Assembly (NCBI GenBank): GCA_025936205.1
Contig: JAICTU010000001.1
Span: 1-64,000, forward strand
Direction: 5' to 3'
Length of the DNA: 64,000 nucleotides
DNA from: Polyangiaceae bacterium
GTDB lineage: Bacteria > Myxococcota > Polyangia > Polyangiales > Polyangiaceae
The notes beneath the pieces are model-generated. The model was given only the letters and a program-made list of their open reading frames with translations, did no database searches and was not told the origin of the DNA. This document shows, piece by piece, positions 27,099 to 36,180 of the stretch (the first letter of the stretch is position 1; the number at the start of each line of letters is the position of its first letter). Made by a program: the position numbers and the translations under genes.

Positions 27099-28454
27099 TC
27101 AGAAGTCGCAGGGCGCCGAACCCAGGATCGCGTCGGCGAGGCCCACGCCGGGGCCGTTCGTGCCGCCGAAGCGGGTGTTGTCGCACACGCTGCCGGGCTC
27201 ATCCGAACAACCCGGTGCGTAGCGCACGGGGCAGGCGTCCGGGTTGGCCGCCAAGCAGTCGAGGAAGGCCTGGCAGTTCGCTGCGGCGCCGGGACCGTTG
27301 CTGTTGCAGTTGATGGCGCTGACCAGCCGGCGCGCGCAGCGTGTGCAGTCGACGCGCGTGCCACCGCAGCAGAGCCCATCCTGGCAGGCGCCGCTCTGGC
27401 AATCCGTGTCCGCGCTGCAGCCCCGGCCGGGCGGGCACAGGCCGCACACGCCACCACAGTCGACGCCCGTCTCGGTGCCGTTGCGGCGCCCGTCGTTGCA
27501 GTCCGCGCATCGCCGATTGATGCAGCTGTTGCTCGCGCAGTCCGCGTTAGCGGCGCAGGCATTGCCCACGCCGCAGCGGGCGCAAGCAGGGTCGGCTCCG
27601 CCGCAGTCAGTGTCTGTCTCCGTACCATTGCGCACGCCGTCCGCGCAGGGTGGACGCCGGCACGTCCCCTGCCGGCAGGAGCCGCTCTGGCACTGCGTGT
27701 TGGCGCTGCACGGGCTGCCCAGCGCACAGCCACCGCAACTCGCGTTGCCACAGTCGACGTAGGGTTCGTTACCGTTGAGCACGCCGTCGTCGCAGCGCGC
27801 TGCCTGGCAGCACAGCGCGACGCCGGCTGCACAACCCGCGGCGCCACACACGCCGCTCTGACAGTCCGCGCCGTGCGCGCAGGGCTGATCTTCAGCGCAG
27901 CTCGGACAGGCGCCGCCGCAATCGACGCCGGTCTCGTCCTGGTTCTCGACGGCATCGTTGCAAGTCGCTGCCTGGCAGCTGCCCGTGCTGCTGCACACGC
28001 CGCTGGAGCAGTCCTTGCCTGTTCGGCAATGAGCACCCACCGTGCACCCCGGGCACGAGCCGCCGCAGTCGACGTCGCTCTCGGTGCCATTCAGGCGATG
28101 GTCGAGAACGCAGTCGGGTCCGGGCTCCCCCGGGTTGGTAGCGTCGTCGCGTGTCGCCGCCTGGCAGCTGCCGGCGAGGCACACCTGGCCCTCACAATCG
28201 GCGTCCGTCGCGCAGCGACTGCCGGGCGACAGCTCGATCGGACAGCCGGCGAGCTCGCTGCCCTGACCGCAGCCCGGGTTGGGCTGGGCTTGTGGCGACA
28301 GCGGCTCGGAGGAGGTCTGCTCGCCCGAGGGGGGCGGCTCTCTGCCGTCGACGGACGGTGGGTTCCAGTCGGGGCCCAGCGTGCAAGCGAAGAACGCGCT
28401 GAGCATGGCACACCCGGCGGCGGCCAGCGCTCGGAGCCTGACAGGTGGGGACAT
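27099..28454 (-). CDS. Cys-rich repeat lipoprotein of unknown function
   Basis: A 451-aa secreted protein made of tandem disulfide-rich repeats of about 38 residues, each of the form DCGGxCPxC..GxxC..xxDCxSGVC (for example CGGACPSCAEDQPCAHG). The start at 28454 gives a signal ending SAFFAC; longer in-frame starts run into the divergent GH39 promoter. Proteins of this kind are frequent in Polyangiales and are sometimes mislabelled as tryptophan synthase alpha chain; nothing here supports an enzyme. A surface or extracellular structural or binding role is likely. Confidence 0.85.
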   Translation of the reverse strand: MSPPVRLRALAAAGCAMLSAFFACTLGPDWNPPSVDGREPPPSGEQTSSEPLSPQAQPNPGCGQGSELAGCPIELSPGSRCATDADCEGQVCLAGSCQAATRDDATNPGEPGPDCVLDHRLNGTESDVDCGGSCPGCTVGAHCRTGKDCSSGVCSSTGSCQAATCNDAVENQDETGVDCGGACPSCAEDQPCAHGADCQSGVCGAAGCAAGVALCCQAARCDDGVLNGNEPYVDCGNASCGGCALGSPCSANTQCQSGSCRQGTCRRPPCADGVRNGTETDTDCGGADPACARCGVGNACAANADCASNSCINRRCADCNDGRRNGTETGVDCGGVCGLCPPGRGCSADTDCQSGACQDGLCCGGTRVDCTRCARRLVSAINCNSNGPGAAANCQAFLDCLAANPDACPVRYAPGCSDEPGSVCDNTRFGGTNGPGVGLADAILGSAPCDF

Positions 28455-28752
28455 CGTGGTACTCCGGCGGCGCCCAGCGCCGCGGCCAATCGGCGCCATC
28501 GTATTCCAAATGAGCCTGCAACGGCGAAACTGCGCCGCCTCGAGACCGCCAAAACCGCGCGACATGGCCATTTTTGCGCGGCACCCGCGCAGGCTTTCGC
28601 TGTTGCACCGCGGCAATCGCACACTCGAGCACACACCCTGGCGACGCAAATTCGAATTTGGCGAGCCCGAATTCGAAGCTCGGGGCTGGCCTGGCGGCGA
28701 AGTGCCTGAAGGCAAGGTCGCGCGAGCGGCAGCACGGCTGGTAAGAGCAGGA
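28455..28752. promoter_or_regulatory. Divergent promoter region with one GACGCAA site
   Basis: A 298-nt gap. GACGCAA at 28643-28649 reads toward the third GH39 gene, about 105 nt upstream of its start. Just after it is a run of short palindromes (AAATTCGAATTT and CGAATTCG), an unusually AT-rich patch for this DNA. Confidence 0.45.
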
Positions 28753-30363
28753 ATGCAGTTTACGTCGCACGTGCTGGCAACGACCCTCCTGCTCTCCGCC
28801 TGCACGCCCGTGGCAGCGCCGGGGTCATTGGCCCCAGCGGTCGATCGCCCCTCCGATCGACGGATCAGAGTCGATGCGGCTTCGCCGAAGATTCCGCGAG
28901 ACCTCTTCGCCGAGCTCGCTGTCGGCTCAGACTACCCCGGCACACTGCTTCGGGATGACAGCCTCGCGCAGCTCCAGCTCGTCCACGAAGAGCTTGGTTT
29001 CCGGTACGTTCGATTCCACGGCATCTTTCACGACGTACTCGGCACGTATCGTGAGAAGGACGGGCACCCCATCTACAGCTGGTCCGAGATCGATCGCCTG
29101 TATGACCGTCTACTCGCCATCGGCATCCGGCCTTTCGTCGAGCTCGGCTTCACCCCGGACGCGATGAAGACCAGCGAACAGACGATCTTTTTCTGGAAGG
29201 GCAATACGTCGCATCCGGATCCGGAAAAATGGCGGCGCTTGATCGACGCCTTCGCACGCCACCTGCTCGATCGTTATGGGCGCGCTGAAGTCCGGCAATG
29301 GTTCTTCGAGGTCTGGAACGAGCCCAACCTCGCTCAGTTCTGGGAGCACGCCGATCAGGCAGCGTATTTCGATCTTTACGCGCAGACCGCGCAAACGCTG
29401 AAGGCTATCGATCCCGAGTTGAAGGTCGGCGGCCCCTCCACCGCAGGCGCCGCGTGGATCTGCGAGTTTCTCGCCCACGTCGCGGAACGACACCTACCCA
29501 TCGACTTCGTAACGACGCACACCTATGGGGTCGACGGTGGATTTCTCGATGAGCACGGGCAAGCCGACACCAAGCTCTCGCCGTCCGCTGAGGCGATCAC
29601 GGGCGACGTGCGCCGCGTCCGGCGCCAGATCGAGTCGTCCCCATTGCCCGGCTTGTCGCTCTATTTCACGGAGTGGAGCACCAGCTACACGCCGCGGGAT
29701 TCGGTGCACGATAGCTATCACAGCGCCTCCTATATCCTGACCAAGCTGAAGGAGAGCGCGGGGGCGGCCCAGGGGATGAGCTACTGGACGTTCAGCGATC
29801 TATTCGAGGAGCCTGGCCCGCCCACTGCGCCCTTCCAGGGCGGTTTTGGCCTATTGAACCCGCAGGGCGTTCGCAAGCCGGCCTACTTCGCCTACAAGTA
29901 TCTGCATCAACTCGGCGGACGCGCGATCGACACGGGCGATCCGCAGAGCATCGCCGCCAGCGACGGCGAAGGCGAAGGCGTGCAAGTGCTCGCGTGGAAC
30001 TACACTCCACCGGACCAGCCCGTCAGCAATCGGTCCTACTTCACCAAGGTGCATCCGGCAGCAAAACTGGCGCCGCTGGCCATCGCGTTCGCCGGCATGG
30101 CTCCGGGACGGTACGAGGCGCGCATCCACCTTACGGGATTCGAACAAAACGATGCGTACAGCGCGTATCTGAAGCTCGGCTCACCCGACCAGCTCACGCC
30201 GGCACAGCTGGAACAGCTCCAGACATTGACGCGCGATGAGCCGGAGCTCCGGACGCTGGAGATCGATTCTTCCGGATCAGCCCTGCTGACGCTGCCCTGG
30301 CGCGAATACGACGTCGTACTCGTCCATTTGAAGCGCCTCTCTCCCGCCGCTCTAGGCCGCTGA
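28753..30363 (+). CDS. GH39 beta-xylosidase, lipoprotein
   Basis: A 536-aa predicted beta-xylosidase. The ATG at 28753 follows a GCAGGA site and gives a short lipoprotein signal ending LLLSAC (Cys17). The barrel contains RYVRFHGIFHD, the acid/base Glu190 in EVWNEPNLAQFW and nucleophile Glu307 in SLYFTEWSTSYTPRD, 117 residues apart as in characterised GH39 enzymes. The C-terminal beta-sandwich ends YDVVLVHLKRL. It is a single-gene unit at the edge of the degradation island and closest in motifs to true GH39 xylosidases. It has no CBM or MYXO-CTERM tail, unlike the 789-aa copy. Confidence 0.94.
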   Translation: MQFTSHVLATTLLLSACTPVAAPGSLAPAVDRPSDRRIRVDAASPKIPRDLFAELAVGSDYPGTLLRDDSLAQLQLVHEELGFRYVRFHGIFHDVLGTYREKDGHPIYSWSEIDRLYDRLLAIGIRPFVELGFTPDAMKTSEQTIFFWKGNTSHPDPEKWRRLIDAFARHLLDRYGRAEVRQWFFEVWNEPNLAQFWEHADQAAYFDLYAQTAQTLKAIDPELKVGGPSTAGAAWICEFLAHVAERHLPIDFVTTHTYGVDGGFLDEHGQADTKLSPSAEAITGDVRRVRRQIESSPLPGLSLYFTEWSTSYTPRDSVHDSYHSASYILTKLKESAGAAQGMSYWTFSDLFEEPGPPTAPFQGGFGLLNPQGVRKPAYFAYKYLHQLGGRAIDTGDPQSIAASDGEGEGVQVLAWNYTPPDQPVSNRSYFTKVHPAAKLAPLAIAFAGMAPGRYEARIHLTGFEQNDAYSAYLKLGSPDQLTPAQLEQLQTLTRDEPELRTLEIDSSGSALLTLPWREYDVVLVHLKRLSPAALGR

Positions 30364-30678
30364 CCAGAAGCGGACTGCGCGTTTCGTCTGGATTTCAGAG
30401 CGCTCCAAACAATGTTTCGGAGCTGCCGATGGCGCGCGCGTTAAGGACGAGTCCACACTGTTTCGAACATGCAACAACAGCAATCACGCGCGCAGAGTGA
30501 TGCAACGCAATTTCCAAGTGGTGTCCCTGAAGGGTGACTCCGATCTCCTGGCACGGCTCGGTTTCTGCTGCGGTCACGATCTGTCCCTCCGACATGGAAC
30601 GCACGCAGCGACGCGTCTAAAATGGAGTGAAGCGTGATCCTCGGCCGTGAGATGACGGCCGTGGAGGAACCCAGGCTG
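30364..30678. other. Intergenic region between GH39 and the NarK-type gene
   Basis: A 315-nt gap. A weak hairpin with one bulge, CTCCAAAC (30403-30410) against GTTTCGGAG (30414-30422), lies 40 nt after the GH39 stop and could be a terminator, though no T-tract follows. It should also hold the promoter of the transporter gene. Confidence 0.4.
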
Positions 30679-32043
30679 ATGAGCACCACCGGAAACAAAG
30701 CAACCCGCATCGAACTGTTTTCATTCTCTACGCCCGCGATGCGCGCCTTCCACATGAGCTGGTTGGCCTTCTTCGTGTGCTTCTTCGCATGGTTCGCGGT
30801 GGCTCCGTTGATGCCCGTGATCAAGACGGAGTTCGGCCTCACCCCGGGGCAGATCGCGAACATCAACATCGCCGCGGTGGGCATCACGATCCTGGTACGT
30901 CTGCTGGTCGGCCCCCTCTCGGACAAGTTTGGCCCCCGCCGCACCTACACTGCGTTGCTGGCCCTGGGCGCCCTCCCGGTGATCGGTCTGGCCTTCGCGC
31001 ACAGCTACGAGACCTTCTTGCTGGCTCGCCTGCTGATCGGCGCAATCGGCGCGAGCTTCGTCATCACGCAATACCACACGTCCGTGATGTTCGCGCCCAA
31101 CGTGGTGGGCACTGCGAACGCCGCGAGCGCCGGCTGGGGCAACTCCGGTGGTGGCGCTACTCAGTCCGTGATGCCGTGGGTCCTCGCCGCGCTGCTGGCG
31201 GTGGGCGTGGAGAAGAGCCTGGGCTGGCGCCTCTCGATGCTGCTCCCCGGCGTGCTGATGCTGATCGTTTCCGTACTATACTGGAAGTTCACGCAGGATT
31301 GCCCGGAAGGCGACTATATCGAGCTGCGCAAGCGCGGCGTGGAGGTGGCGAGCGGCAAGAAGGGCGGCTGGGCCGTGTTCCGTGCCGCTGCCGCCAACTA
31401 CCGCGTCTGGCTGCTGTTCGTGACCTATGGTGCGTGCTTTGGCGTCGAGCTCTTCGTCCACAACGTAGCCGCGAGCTACTACGTCGACCACTTTTCTCTG
31501 ACTCTCGCCTCCGCGGGAATGGCGGCCGGGAGTTTTGGCTTGCTGGCGCTGTTTGCTCGCGCGCTCGGCGGCATCCTGTCGGATCGAGTTGCCGCCTGGC
31601 GGGGGCTGGACGCGCGCACGCTGCTCTTGTTCGTGCTCATCCTGGGAGAAGGAGCCGGTTTGCTCTGGTTCGCTCGCACGGATACGGTGCCCGTCGCCAT
31701 CGTCTCGATGGTGACGTTCGGGCTGTTCACTCACATGGCGTGTGGCGCGACCTACGCGCTGGTTCCCTTCATCGACCGCAAGTCGCTGGGCGGAGTGTCG
31801 GGCATCATCGGCGCGGGCGGCAATGCTGGCGCGGTGGCGGCGGGCCTGCTGCTCAAGTCCGTGGGCAGCGTGCAGCAGACTTTTGCGATCCTGGGAGCCT
31901 GCGCCATCGCGGCTGCGTTCGCCGCAGTGGCGATCCGGTTCAGCGCCGCCCACAAGCTCGGGGAGCAACGCTTGTACGAGCAGGCGCTGAGGACTCGCCG
32001 GGAAGGCGCCGTCCGCGCGGAGGTCGCGAGCCCGGCGGAGTGA
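30679..32043 (+). CDS. narK: NarK-type nitrate/nitrite MFS transporter
   Basis: A 454-aa inner-membrane major facilitator of the nitrate/nitrite porter family with about 12 membrane helices. Family features: SWLAFFVCFFAWFAVAPLMP in helix 1, GPLSDKFGPRRTYT after helix 2, and the nitrate-signature-like GWGNSGGGATQ in helix 5. The start at 30679 (MSTTGNKATRIELFSF) follows a GGAGG site at 30663; in-frame starts at 30634 and 30652 would only add an unstructured leader. No nitrate or nitrite reductase lies in the window, so its metabolic partner is elsewhere. Confidence 0.9.
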   Translation: MSTTGNKATRIELFSFSTPAMRAFHMSWLAFFVCFFAWFAVAPLMPVIKTEFGLTPGQIANINIAAVGITILVRLLVGPLSDKFGPRRTYTALLALGALPVIGLAFAHSYETFLLARLLIGAIGASFVITQYHTSVMFAPNVVGTANAASAGWGNSGGGATQSVMPWVLAALLAVGVEKSLGWRLSMLLPGVLMLIVSVLYWKFTQDCPEGDYIELRKRGVEVASGKKGGWAVFRAAAANYRVWLLFVTYGACFGVELFVHNVAASYYVDHFSLTLASAGMAAGSFGLLALFARALGGILSDRVAAWRGLDARTLLLFVLILGEGAGLLWFARTDTVPVAIVSMVTFGLFTHMACGATYALVPFIDRKSLGGVSGIIGAGGNAGAVAAGLLLKSVGSVQQTFAILGACAIAAAFAAVAIRFSAAHKLGEQRLYEQALRTRREGAVRAEVASPAE

Positions 32044-32196
32044 GTGCCTTCCCGGACGCAGGCCGGTCCACCGTAGCGTCCATGAGTGTGTCCCACGCCT
32101 GGAATGCGGCAACCACGCTGGTTGCTTCGTTTCGGGCGCTCCCCTATCGTGAGGCGGGATCGGGGGCGGCCACTGGGGGCGCCCGTCTCGGCAGGC

Positions 32197-33381
32197 ATGA
32201 TCTTCGATCTGTTTCATTCCGTGAGCGATCCCGTGGTGGGCGGGCGAAGCCTGGGCGCGCGTCGCTGTTTTGCCCAGTTCCTGGAGCAAGTCCGCTTGGC
32301 GGAGGAGCTGGGCTTGCAGACGATCTGGTGCGCCGAGAGCCACTTCTCGTCGGAGACGCAGAAGAAGACGTCGCAGGCGAGCATTCCTCACTTCGAGGGA
32401 GAGGTCGGGCTCAACGCGGATTCCTTCCAGCTCTTCCACTGGGTGGTGGCCCATACCCAGCGCATTGGCCTGGGCACGGCCATTCACAACATCGTCGGGG
32501 GCAGTGGCGGTCCGCTCGCCAGCGCCGATCGCACCAACCTGTTGCGCGTGGCCAATTGCGAGTGGTGGCCCAGCCAGCGAGAGCTCCACATCGGAGTCGC
32601 CTCCGGTCGCTTCCCTTACCAGAATACGCCCTTCGGTTTGCGACCGCGCAGCGAGGCGGAGCGGCTGCTCTGGCCTCACGTGCAGCGCATCGCGTTCTAC
32701 GAGGCGCTGGAGATCTTCTTGCGTCTGGTCCGGGGAGAAGAGCTCGAGAGTCAGCATTTGGCGCGCCATTCGATCTCCCGCGCCCAGGCGGAGGCGGGTC
32801 TGCCGGCGGCGAAGGTCGAGCAACTCGCGGGCATCGAATTTCCGTACCAGCCGGAACCTCGCTGGACCTTCGAGGCATTGCGTTTGGTGCCCACAGCCAA
32901 CGCGGCCGACGGCCTGCGCATCGTGCTGGGGTCCTCCGATGCGGAAGCGCTGCGCGTCGCGCGCCGCTACTGGAACGTGGATCTGTTCAATCTTTCGTTC
33001 ACGCCTCCGGAGCGCATCGACGCGCTGCATGCGGAGCTCGGCGCCGGAGACCCGACTTGGTCGCGGCAGCGCTTGCCGCGCACGGTGCTGGTGTTTGCCG
33101 ATCCCTCGCGGGCCGTCGCACGGGAGCGGGCCGAGGTCGCGTTGGACGCCTATATCGAAGCCATGCGCGGCACGGCGCAAGTTCCCGACAAGCGCGTTTT
33201 GCTCGAACGCGCCCTGATCGGAGATGCCGCCGAGATTCGTGACTGCCTGGCGCCTGGCAGCCGCCATGGCTTCCACGAGCAAGACCGCTTGATGCTCTGG
33301 TTCGAGTTCAACCAGCTCGACGGCGAGGCCATCCAGCGTCAGATGCGCTACTTCGTCGAGGAAGTGTTGGAGAAGCGCTGA
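32197..33381 (+). CDS. Luciferase-like flavin monooxygenase (LLM family)
   Basis: A 394-aa TIM-barrel flavin-dependent monooxygenase of the bacterial luciferase superfamily. The start at 32197 opens with MIFDLFHSVSD, the first barrel strand. Further motifs include RLAEELGLQTIWCAESHF, RIGLGTAIHN and LHIGVASGRFP. Its last base overlaps the ATG of the asparaginase-formamidase fusion (TGATG), so the two are translationally coupled. This suggests it acts on a substrate linked to tryptophan or kynurenine, but neither substrate nor cofactor (FMN or F420) can be read from the sequence. Confidence 0.85.
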   Translation: MIFDLFHSVSDPVVGGRSLGARRCFAQFLEQVRLAEELGLQTIWCAESHFSSETQKKTSQASIPHFEGEVGLNADSFQLFHWVVAHTQRIGLGTAIHNIVGGSGGPLASADRTNLLRVANCEWWPSQRELHIGVASGRFPYQNTPFGLRPRSEAERLLWPHVQRIAFYEALEIFLRLVRGEELESQHLARHSISRAQAEAGLPAAKVEQLAGIEFPYQPEPRWTFEALRLVPTANAADGLRIVLGSSDAEALRVARRYWNVDLFNLSFTPPERIDALHAELGAGDPTWSRQRLPRTVLVFADPSRAVARERAEVALDAYIEAMRGTAQVPDKRVLLERALIGDAAEIRDCLAPGSRHGFHEQDRLMLWFEFNQLDGEAIQRQMRYFVEEVLEKR

Positions 33382-34982
33382 TGCTGAGCAGCAAGCCGTT
33401 GTTCTCGCTCGCGCGCGAGGGCCACGAGGAAGTGTGCGTACACGGAGAGATCGCGCTGGTCGGTGCTCGGGGAGCGCTGTTCGGGACGGGTGATCCGCCT
33501 TCGCTGCTGCCCGCACGTTCGCTGCTCAAGCCGCTCCAGTTCCAGGCGACGAGGCTGGCGCTCGAGGGCCGTGAGCTGCAGCTGCCCCACGTGGCGGCGC
33601 TGGGATCGATTTCTGCCACGGCCCATCAAGTCGGTGAGCTGATGCGCTGGCACGGCGCCCCCGCCCTGCAAGAGCCGCTGCTCCTGCCCGCCGCCCTGCC
33701 GCTCGATCCCGGTCATCGCAGTCAGCTCCTGGAACGGGGCTCCGGACCCTCCCGCTATTTCCATCCTTGCTTTTCCAAGCACATGGCCATCCTCGAGGCC
33801 TGTCGCAGCTGGGGTTGGTCGCTCGCCGAGTATGACTCCCCGAGCCATCCCTTTCACGCCGAGCTGCTGCGCCTGCTCGCGCCGCACCTCGATCGCGGGC
33901 CCCGCGACGTGGAGTTCGTCCGCGACGGATGCCGGCTGCTCACGCCGGTTCTGAGCTTGCGCGAGATCGCGCGGATCTACCGCCATCTGGCCGCGTCAGC
34001 CAGCAGCGCGGAAGCGCGGATCCGTCAGGCCATGCAAAGGCACCCGGAGTGGATCGGGGCCAGCGACCGCTTCGACACGCGCTTGATGCAGCAGAACCCG
34101 CGTCGGCTGATCGCCAAGGAAGGTGCCGATGGCCTGCTGGCGATCGGCGTCGGTCCGACGCAGGCCGAGCCGGATGGAGTGGGTCTCGTCATCAAGCTAG
34201 CCGCTGGCCATCAACCCGCTTGGGCTGCGCTCGCCGCCACGCCCTTTCTGGAGCAGCTGGGGTTGCTGCCCGTCCACGATCCGACGCCCGGGCAGGACGT
34301 CATCTGGCACGCCGATCCCCGACGAGTCTCCCCCTCGGTCTGGGACATCAGTCCCTCGCTCGATGAAAGCATCGCGGTCTGGCCCGGCGACACGGCGTTT
34401 CGGCGTGAGCTCGTGACCGAGATCGGAGCTCCGGGGTCCAGCTCGGGGGCGAGCTGGAACCTGACGGTTTCTTCCATACGGACGACCGTGCACGTCGGTG
34501 CGCACGCGGACGCTCCCAATCACTTCATCGGGGGCGGCGTGGGCATCGACGCGGTGCCGCTGACGCCGTATCGCGGCCTTTGCCAGGTGATCGATCTCGT
34601 CAAGGCACGGGGCTCGCTGATCGCGCCGGAGGATCTGGCGGGCATCTCGCTGCGCGCGCCCCGGCTGCTCTTCAAGACCGGTTCGTATCCCGACCCTCAG
34701 CAATTCAACACGGACTTCATCGCCTTTTCAGCCGAGCTGATCCCCTGGCTCGAAGCGCGGGGAGTGATCCTGATCGGCATCGATACACCCTCGATCGATC
34801 CCTTCAGCTCGAAATCTCTGCCGACTCACCATGCAACGCGGCGCGGCAGCGGTGTCGCGATCCTCGAGGGCTTGGAGCTCTCGCAGGTGCGCGCCGACCT
34901 GTATGAGCTGATCGCGTTGCCCCTGCGGCTTCAAGGCGCGGATGCCAGCCCGGTTCGAGCCACGCTGTGGCCCTTGCGCTAG
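33381..34982 (+). CDS. Fusion: L-asparaginase II (AnsA)-like domain + kynurenine formamidase (KynB/cyclase) domain
   Basis: A 533-aa cytoplasmic two-domain protein. Residues 1-300 match the Rhizobium etli-type asparaginase II fold and keep its active-site pattern: Ser47 and Lys50 (ARSLLKP), and the zinc ligand set Cys130/Lys133 (HPCFSKH) and Cys184 (RDGCRLLTP). Residues about 319-533 are a cyclase-family formamidase: VWDISPSLDES, metal-binding H371/H375/D377 in HVGAHADAPNHF, and IDTPSIDPFSSKSLP. The second half should hydrolyse N-formyl-kynurenine, consistent with the convergent tryptophan 2,3-dioxygenase. The asparaginase-like half may act on a related amide. Its TAG stop shares the CTAG with the stop of that gene. 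Confidence 0.88.
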   Translation: MLSSKPLFSLAREGHEEVCVHGEIALVGARGALFGTGDPPSLLPARSLLKPLQFQATRLALEGRELQLPHVAALGSISATAHQVGELMRWHGAPALQEPLLLPAALPLDPGHRSQLLERGSGPSRYFHPCFSKHMAILEACRSWGWSLAEYDSPSHPFHAELLRLLAPHLDRGPRDVEFVRDGCRLLTPVLSLREIARIYRHLAASASSAEARIRQAMQRHPEWIGASDRFDTRLMQQNPRRLIAKEGADGLLAIGVGPTQAEPDGVGLVIKLAAGHQPAWAALAATPFLEQLGLLPVHDPTPGQDVIWHADPRRVSPSVWDISPSLDESIAVWPGDTAFRRELVTEIGAPGSSSGASWNLTVSSIRTTVHVGAHADAPNHFIGGGVGIDAVPLTPYRGLCQVIDLVKARGSLIAPEDLAGISLRAPRLLFKTGSYPDPQQFNTDFIAFSAELIPWLEARGVILIGIDTPSIDPFSSKSLPTHHATRRGSGVAILEGLELSQVRADLYELIALPLRLQGADASPVRATLWPLR

Positions 34983-35728
34983 CTTCGGCTGGCAGCGGCC
35001 TGCGCCTCCTCCATGGCGAGCTGACGCGCCGCCCATACCTCCGGAAGGAAGCGCCGATCCATGCTCTCCTGGAGATAGCGCGCACCCGACGAGCCGCCGG
35101 TGCCCATGGTCCTGCCGATCATGACCTGAACCACGCCGACGTGGCGCCGACGCCAGGCAGCCATTTGCTCGTCGAAGTCGATCAGACAATCCGCCAGGCG
35201 CCGCTGCGCCTCACACCTCGGGTCGCGGTACAGCCGACGCAGCCGCGCCGGCATCGAAGCGGGCGCTCCGCCGCAGCAGGCGCGCAGAAATACATGGCGC
35301 AGATTGCTGGAATCCATGCACGCCGCGCCGTGCCGGCTCAGCTCTGCCCCCTCCTGGCCCACGGAATAGCCCGACAGCATTTCGAGCTCGCGGAACTGCG
35401 CGCTTTGCATTCCGCTCGCCGACCCCAGCGCGGCACGAAAGCGCTGGAATTCCCCGGGCGGCATGGTCTCCAGAATAGCTAGATGTTGCACGAGTAGCGC
35501 CATGATCGCCGATCCGCGCTGCAGCGTTCGCCCGGCTGCCAACCAACAACCTGCATCGATTTGCGAGACGGCCGCGCGCAGCTCGACAATCAGTTGCTTG
35601 AACCAGAGTTCATGCGCCTGATGAACGATCACGAACAGCATTTCATCGTGCACTGCCGGCTGCGCGAGCGGCGCCTGCAGGGCAAGCAGCTGCGGCAACT
35701 TCAAATAGCTCGCATAGTCGATCGCCAC
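34979..35728 (-). CDS. kynA: Tryptophan 2,3-dioxygenase
   Basis: A 249-aa haem dioxygenase that opens the indole ring of L-tryptophan to N-formyl-kynurenine. The GTG start at 35728 (protein VAIDYASYLKL) is preceded by a GGGGCGGAA stretch; upstream in-frame ATGs would read through the palindromic repeat. The family signature MLFVIVHQAHELWFKQLI is near residue 40, and EFQRFRAALGSASGMQS is the conserved segment that follows. It ends a little shorter than typical bacterial enzymes (about 280 aa). It is convergent with the formamidase fusion, giving the first two kynurenine-pathway steps side by side. Confidence 0.92.
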   Translation of the reverse strand: MAIDYASYLKLPQLLALQAPLAQPAVHDEMLFVIVHQAHELWFKQLIVELRAAVSQIDAGCWLAAGRTLQRGSAIMALLVQHLAILETMPPGEFQRFRAALGSASGMQSAQFRELEMLSGYSVGQEGAELSRHGAACMDSSNLRHVFLRACCGGAPASMPARLRRLYRDPRCEAQRRLADCLIDFDEQMAAWRRRHVGVVQVMIGRTMGTGGSSGARYLQESMDRRFLPEVWAARQLAMEEAQAAASRS

Positions 35729-35910
35729 GATTCCGCCCCTTCGGTGTTGCACGCGGCCCGCCCCTGACCGCGTGGGCCGAATATACCGAACAGGTAGGCG
35801 AGGTGGAACAAATGCACGCTCGGTCTCCCACTGCCATCCAATCGGAAGACCGGCTCGATTCCTCCATGGCCTGAGCCTGGGATTGCCGAAACAGATGACG
35901 AACTCTCGGG

Positions 35911-35965
35911 GGGCAGTCCTGGTGGGCTCGGCTCCGCGCGGCTCCGAGCCCAGCAGAATGTGCCC
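35911..35965. repeat. Palindromic dispersed repeat, copy B
   Basis: The inner arms GGGCTCG (35924-35930) and CGAGCCC (35945-35951) enclose a GC-rich stem loop. The left outer arm is GGGCAGTCCT and the right outer arm AGAATGTGCCC is identical to copy A. The two outer arms no longer match each other, as if the copy were a hybrid of two subtypes. Confidence 0.7.
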
Positions 35966-36180
35966 AATGATCGACTCGCCGCGCGAGCCCGCGGTCAAGG
36001 GCAAGTGGCACCGGTCGCGGGCATGCTACCGCTGGTGCTAGGCGCGGATCGTCAGCTTCACGCAGTCGCTGCCGTTGTTGAGGGCTACATGGCCGTAGTG
36101 GTTGCTGGTGAGCAAGCTTCACTCGGGCCGTGCGTCGCCGTGGCAGGGCGACCGGCGACTGTCCGCCGTGTCCAGCACCT

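Noticed and set aside
27099..28454. Annotation as tryptophan synthase alpha chain
   Set aside because: Similar Cys-rich myxobacterial proteins sometimes carry that label, but there is no TIM-barrel motif and the Cys-repeat structure is incompatible.
27087..28709. Long plus-strand frame opposite the Cys-rich lipoprotein
   Set aside because: The opposite strand has a regular Cys-repeat protein with a signal peptide; this frame has only Ala/Arg/Val filler.
30395..30604. 69-codon minus-strand frame between GH39 and the transporter gene
   Set aside because: No ribosome-binding site, no recognisable domain and no signal; likely chance in a promoter region.
30777..33242. An 821-codon plus-strand frame across the transporter and monooxygenase genes
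   Set aside because: It spans two well-supported genes in another frame and is compositionally nonsense (Arg/Gly-rich).
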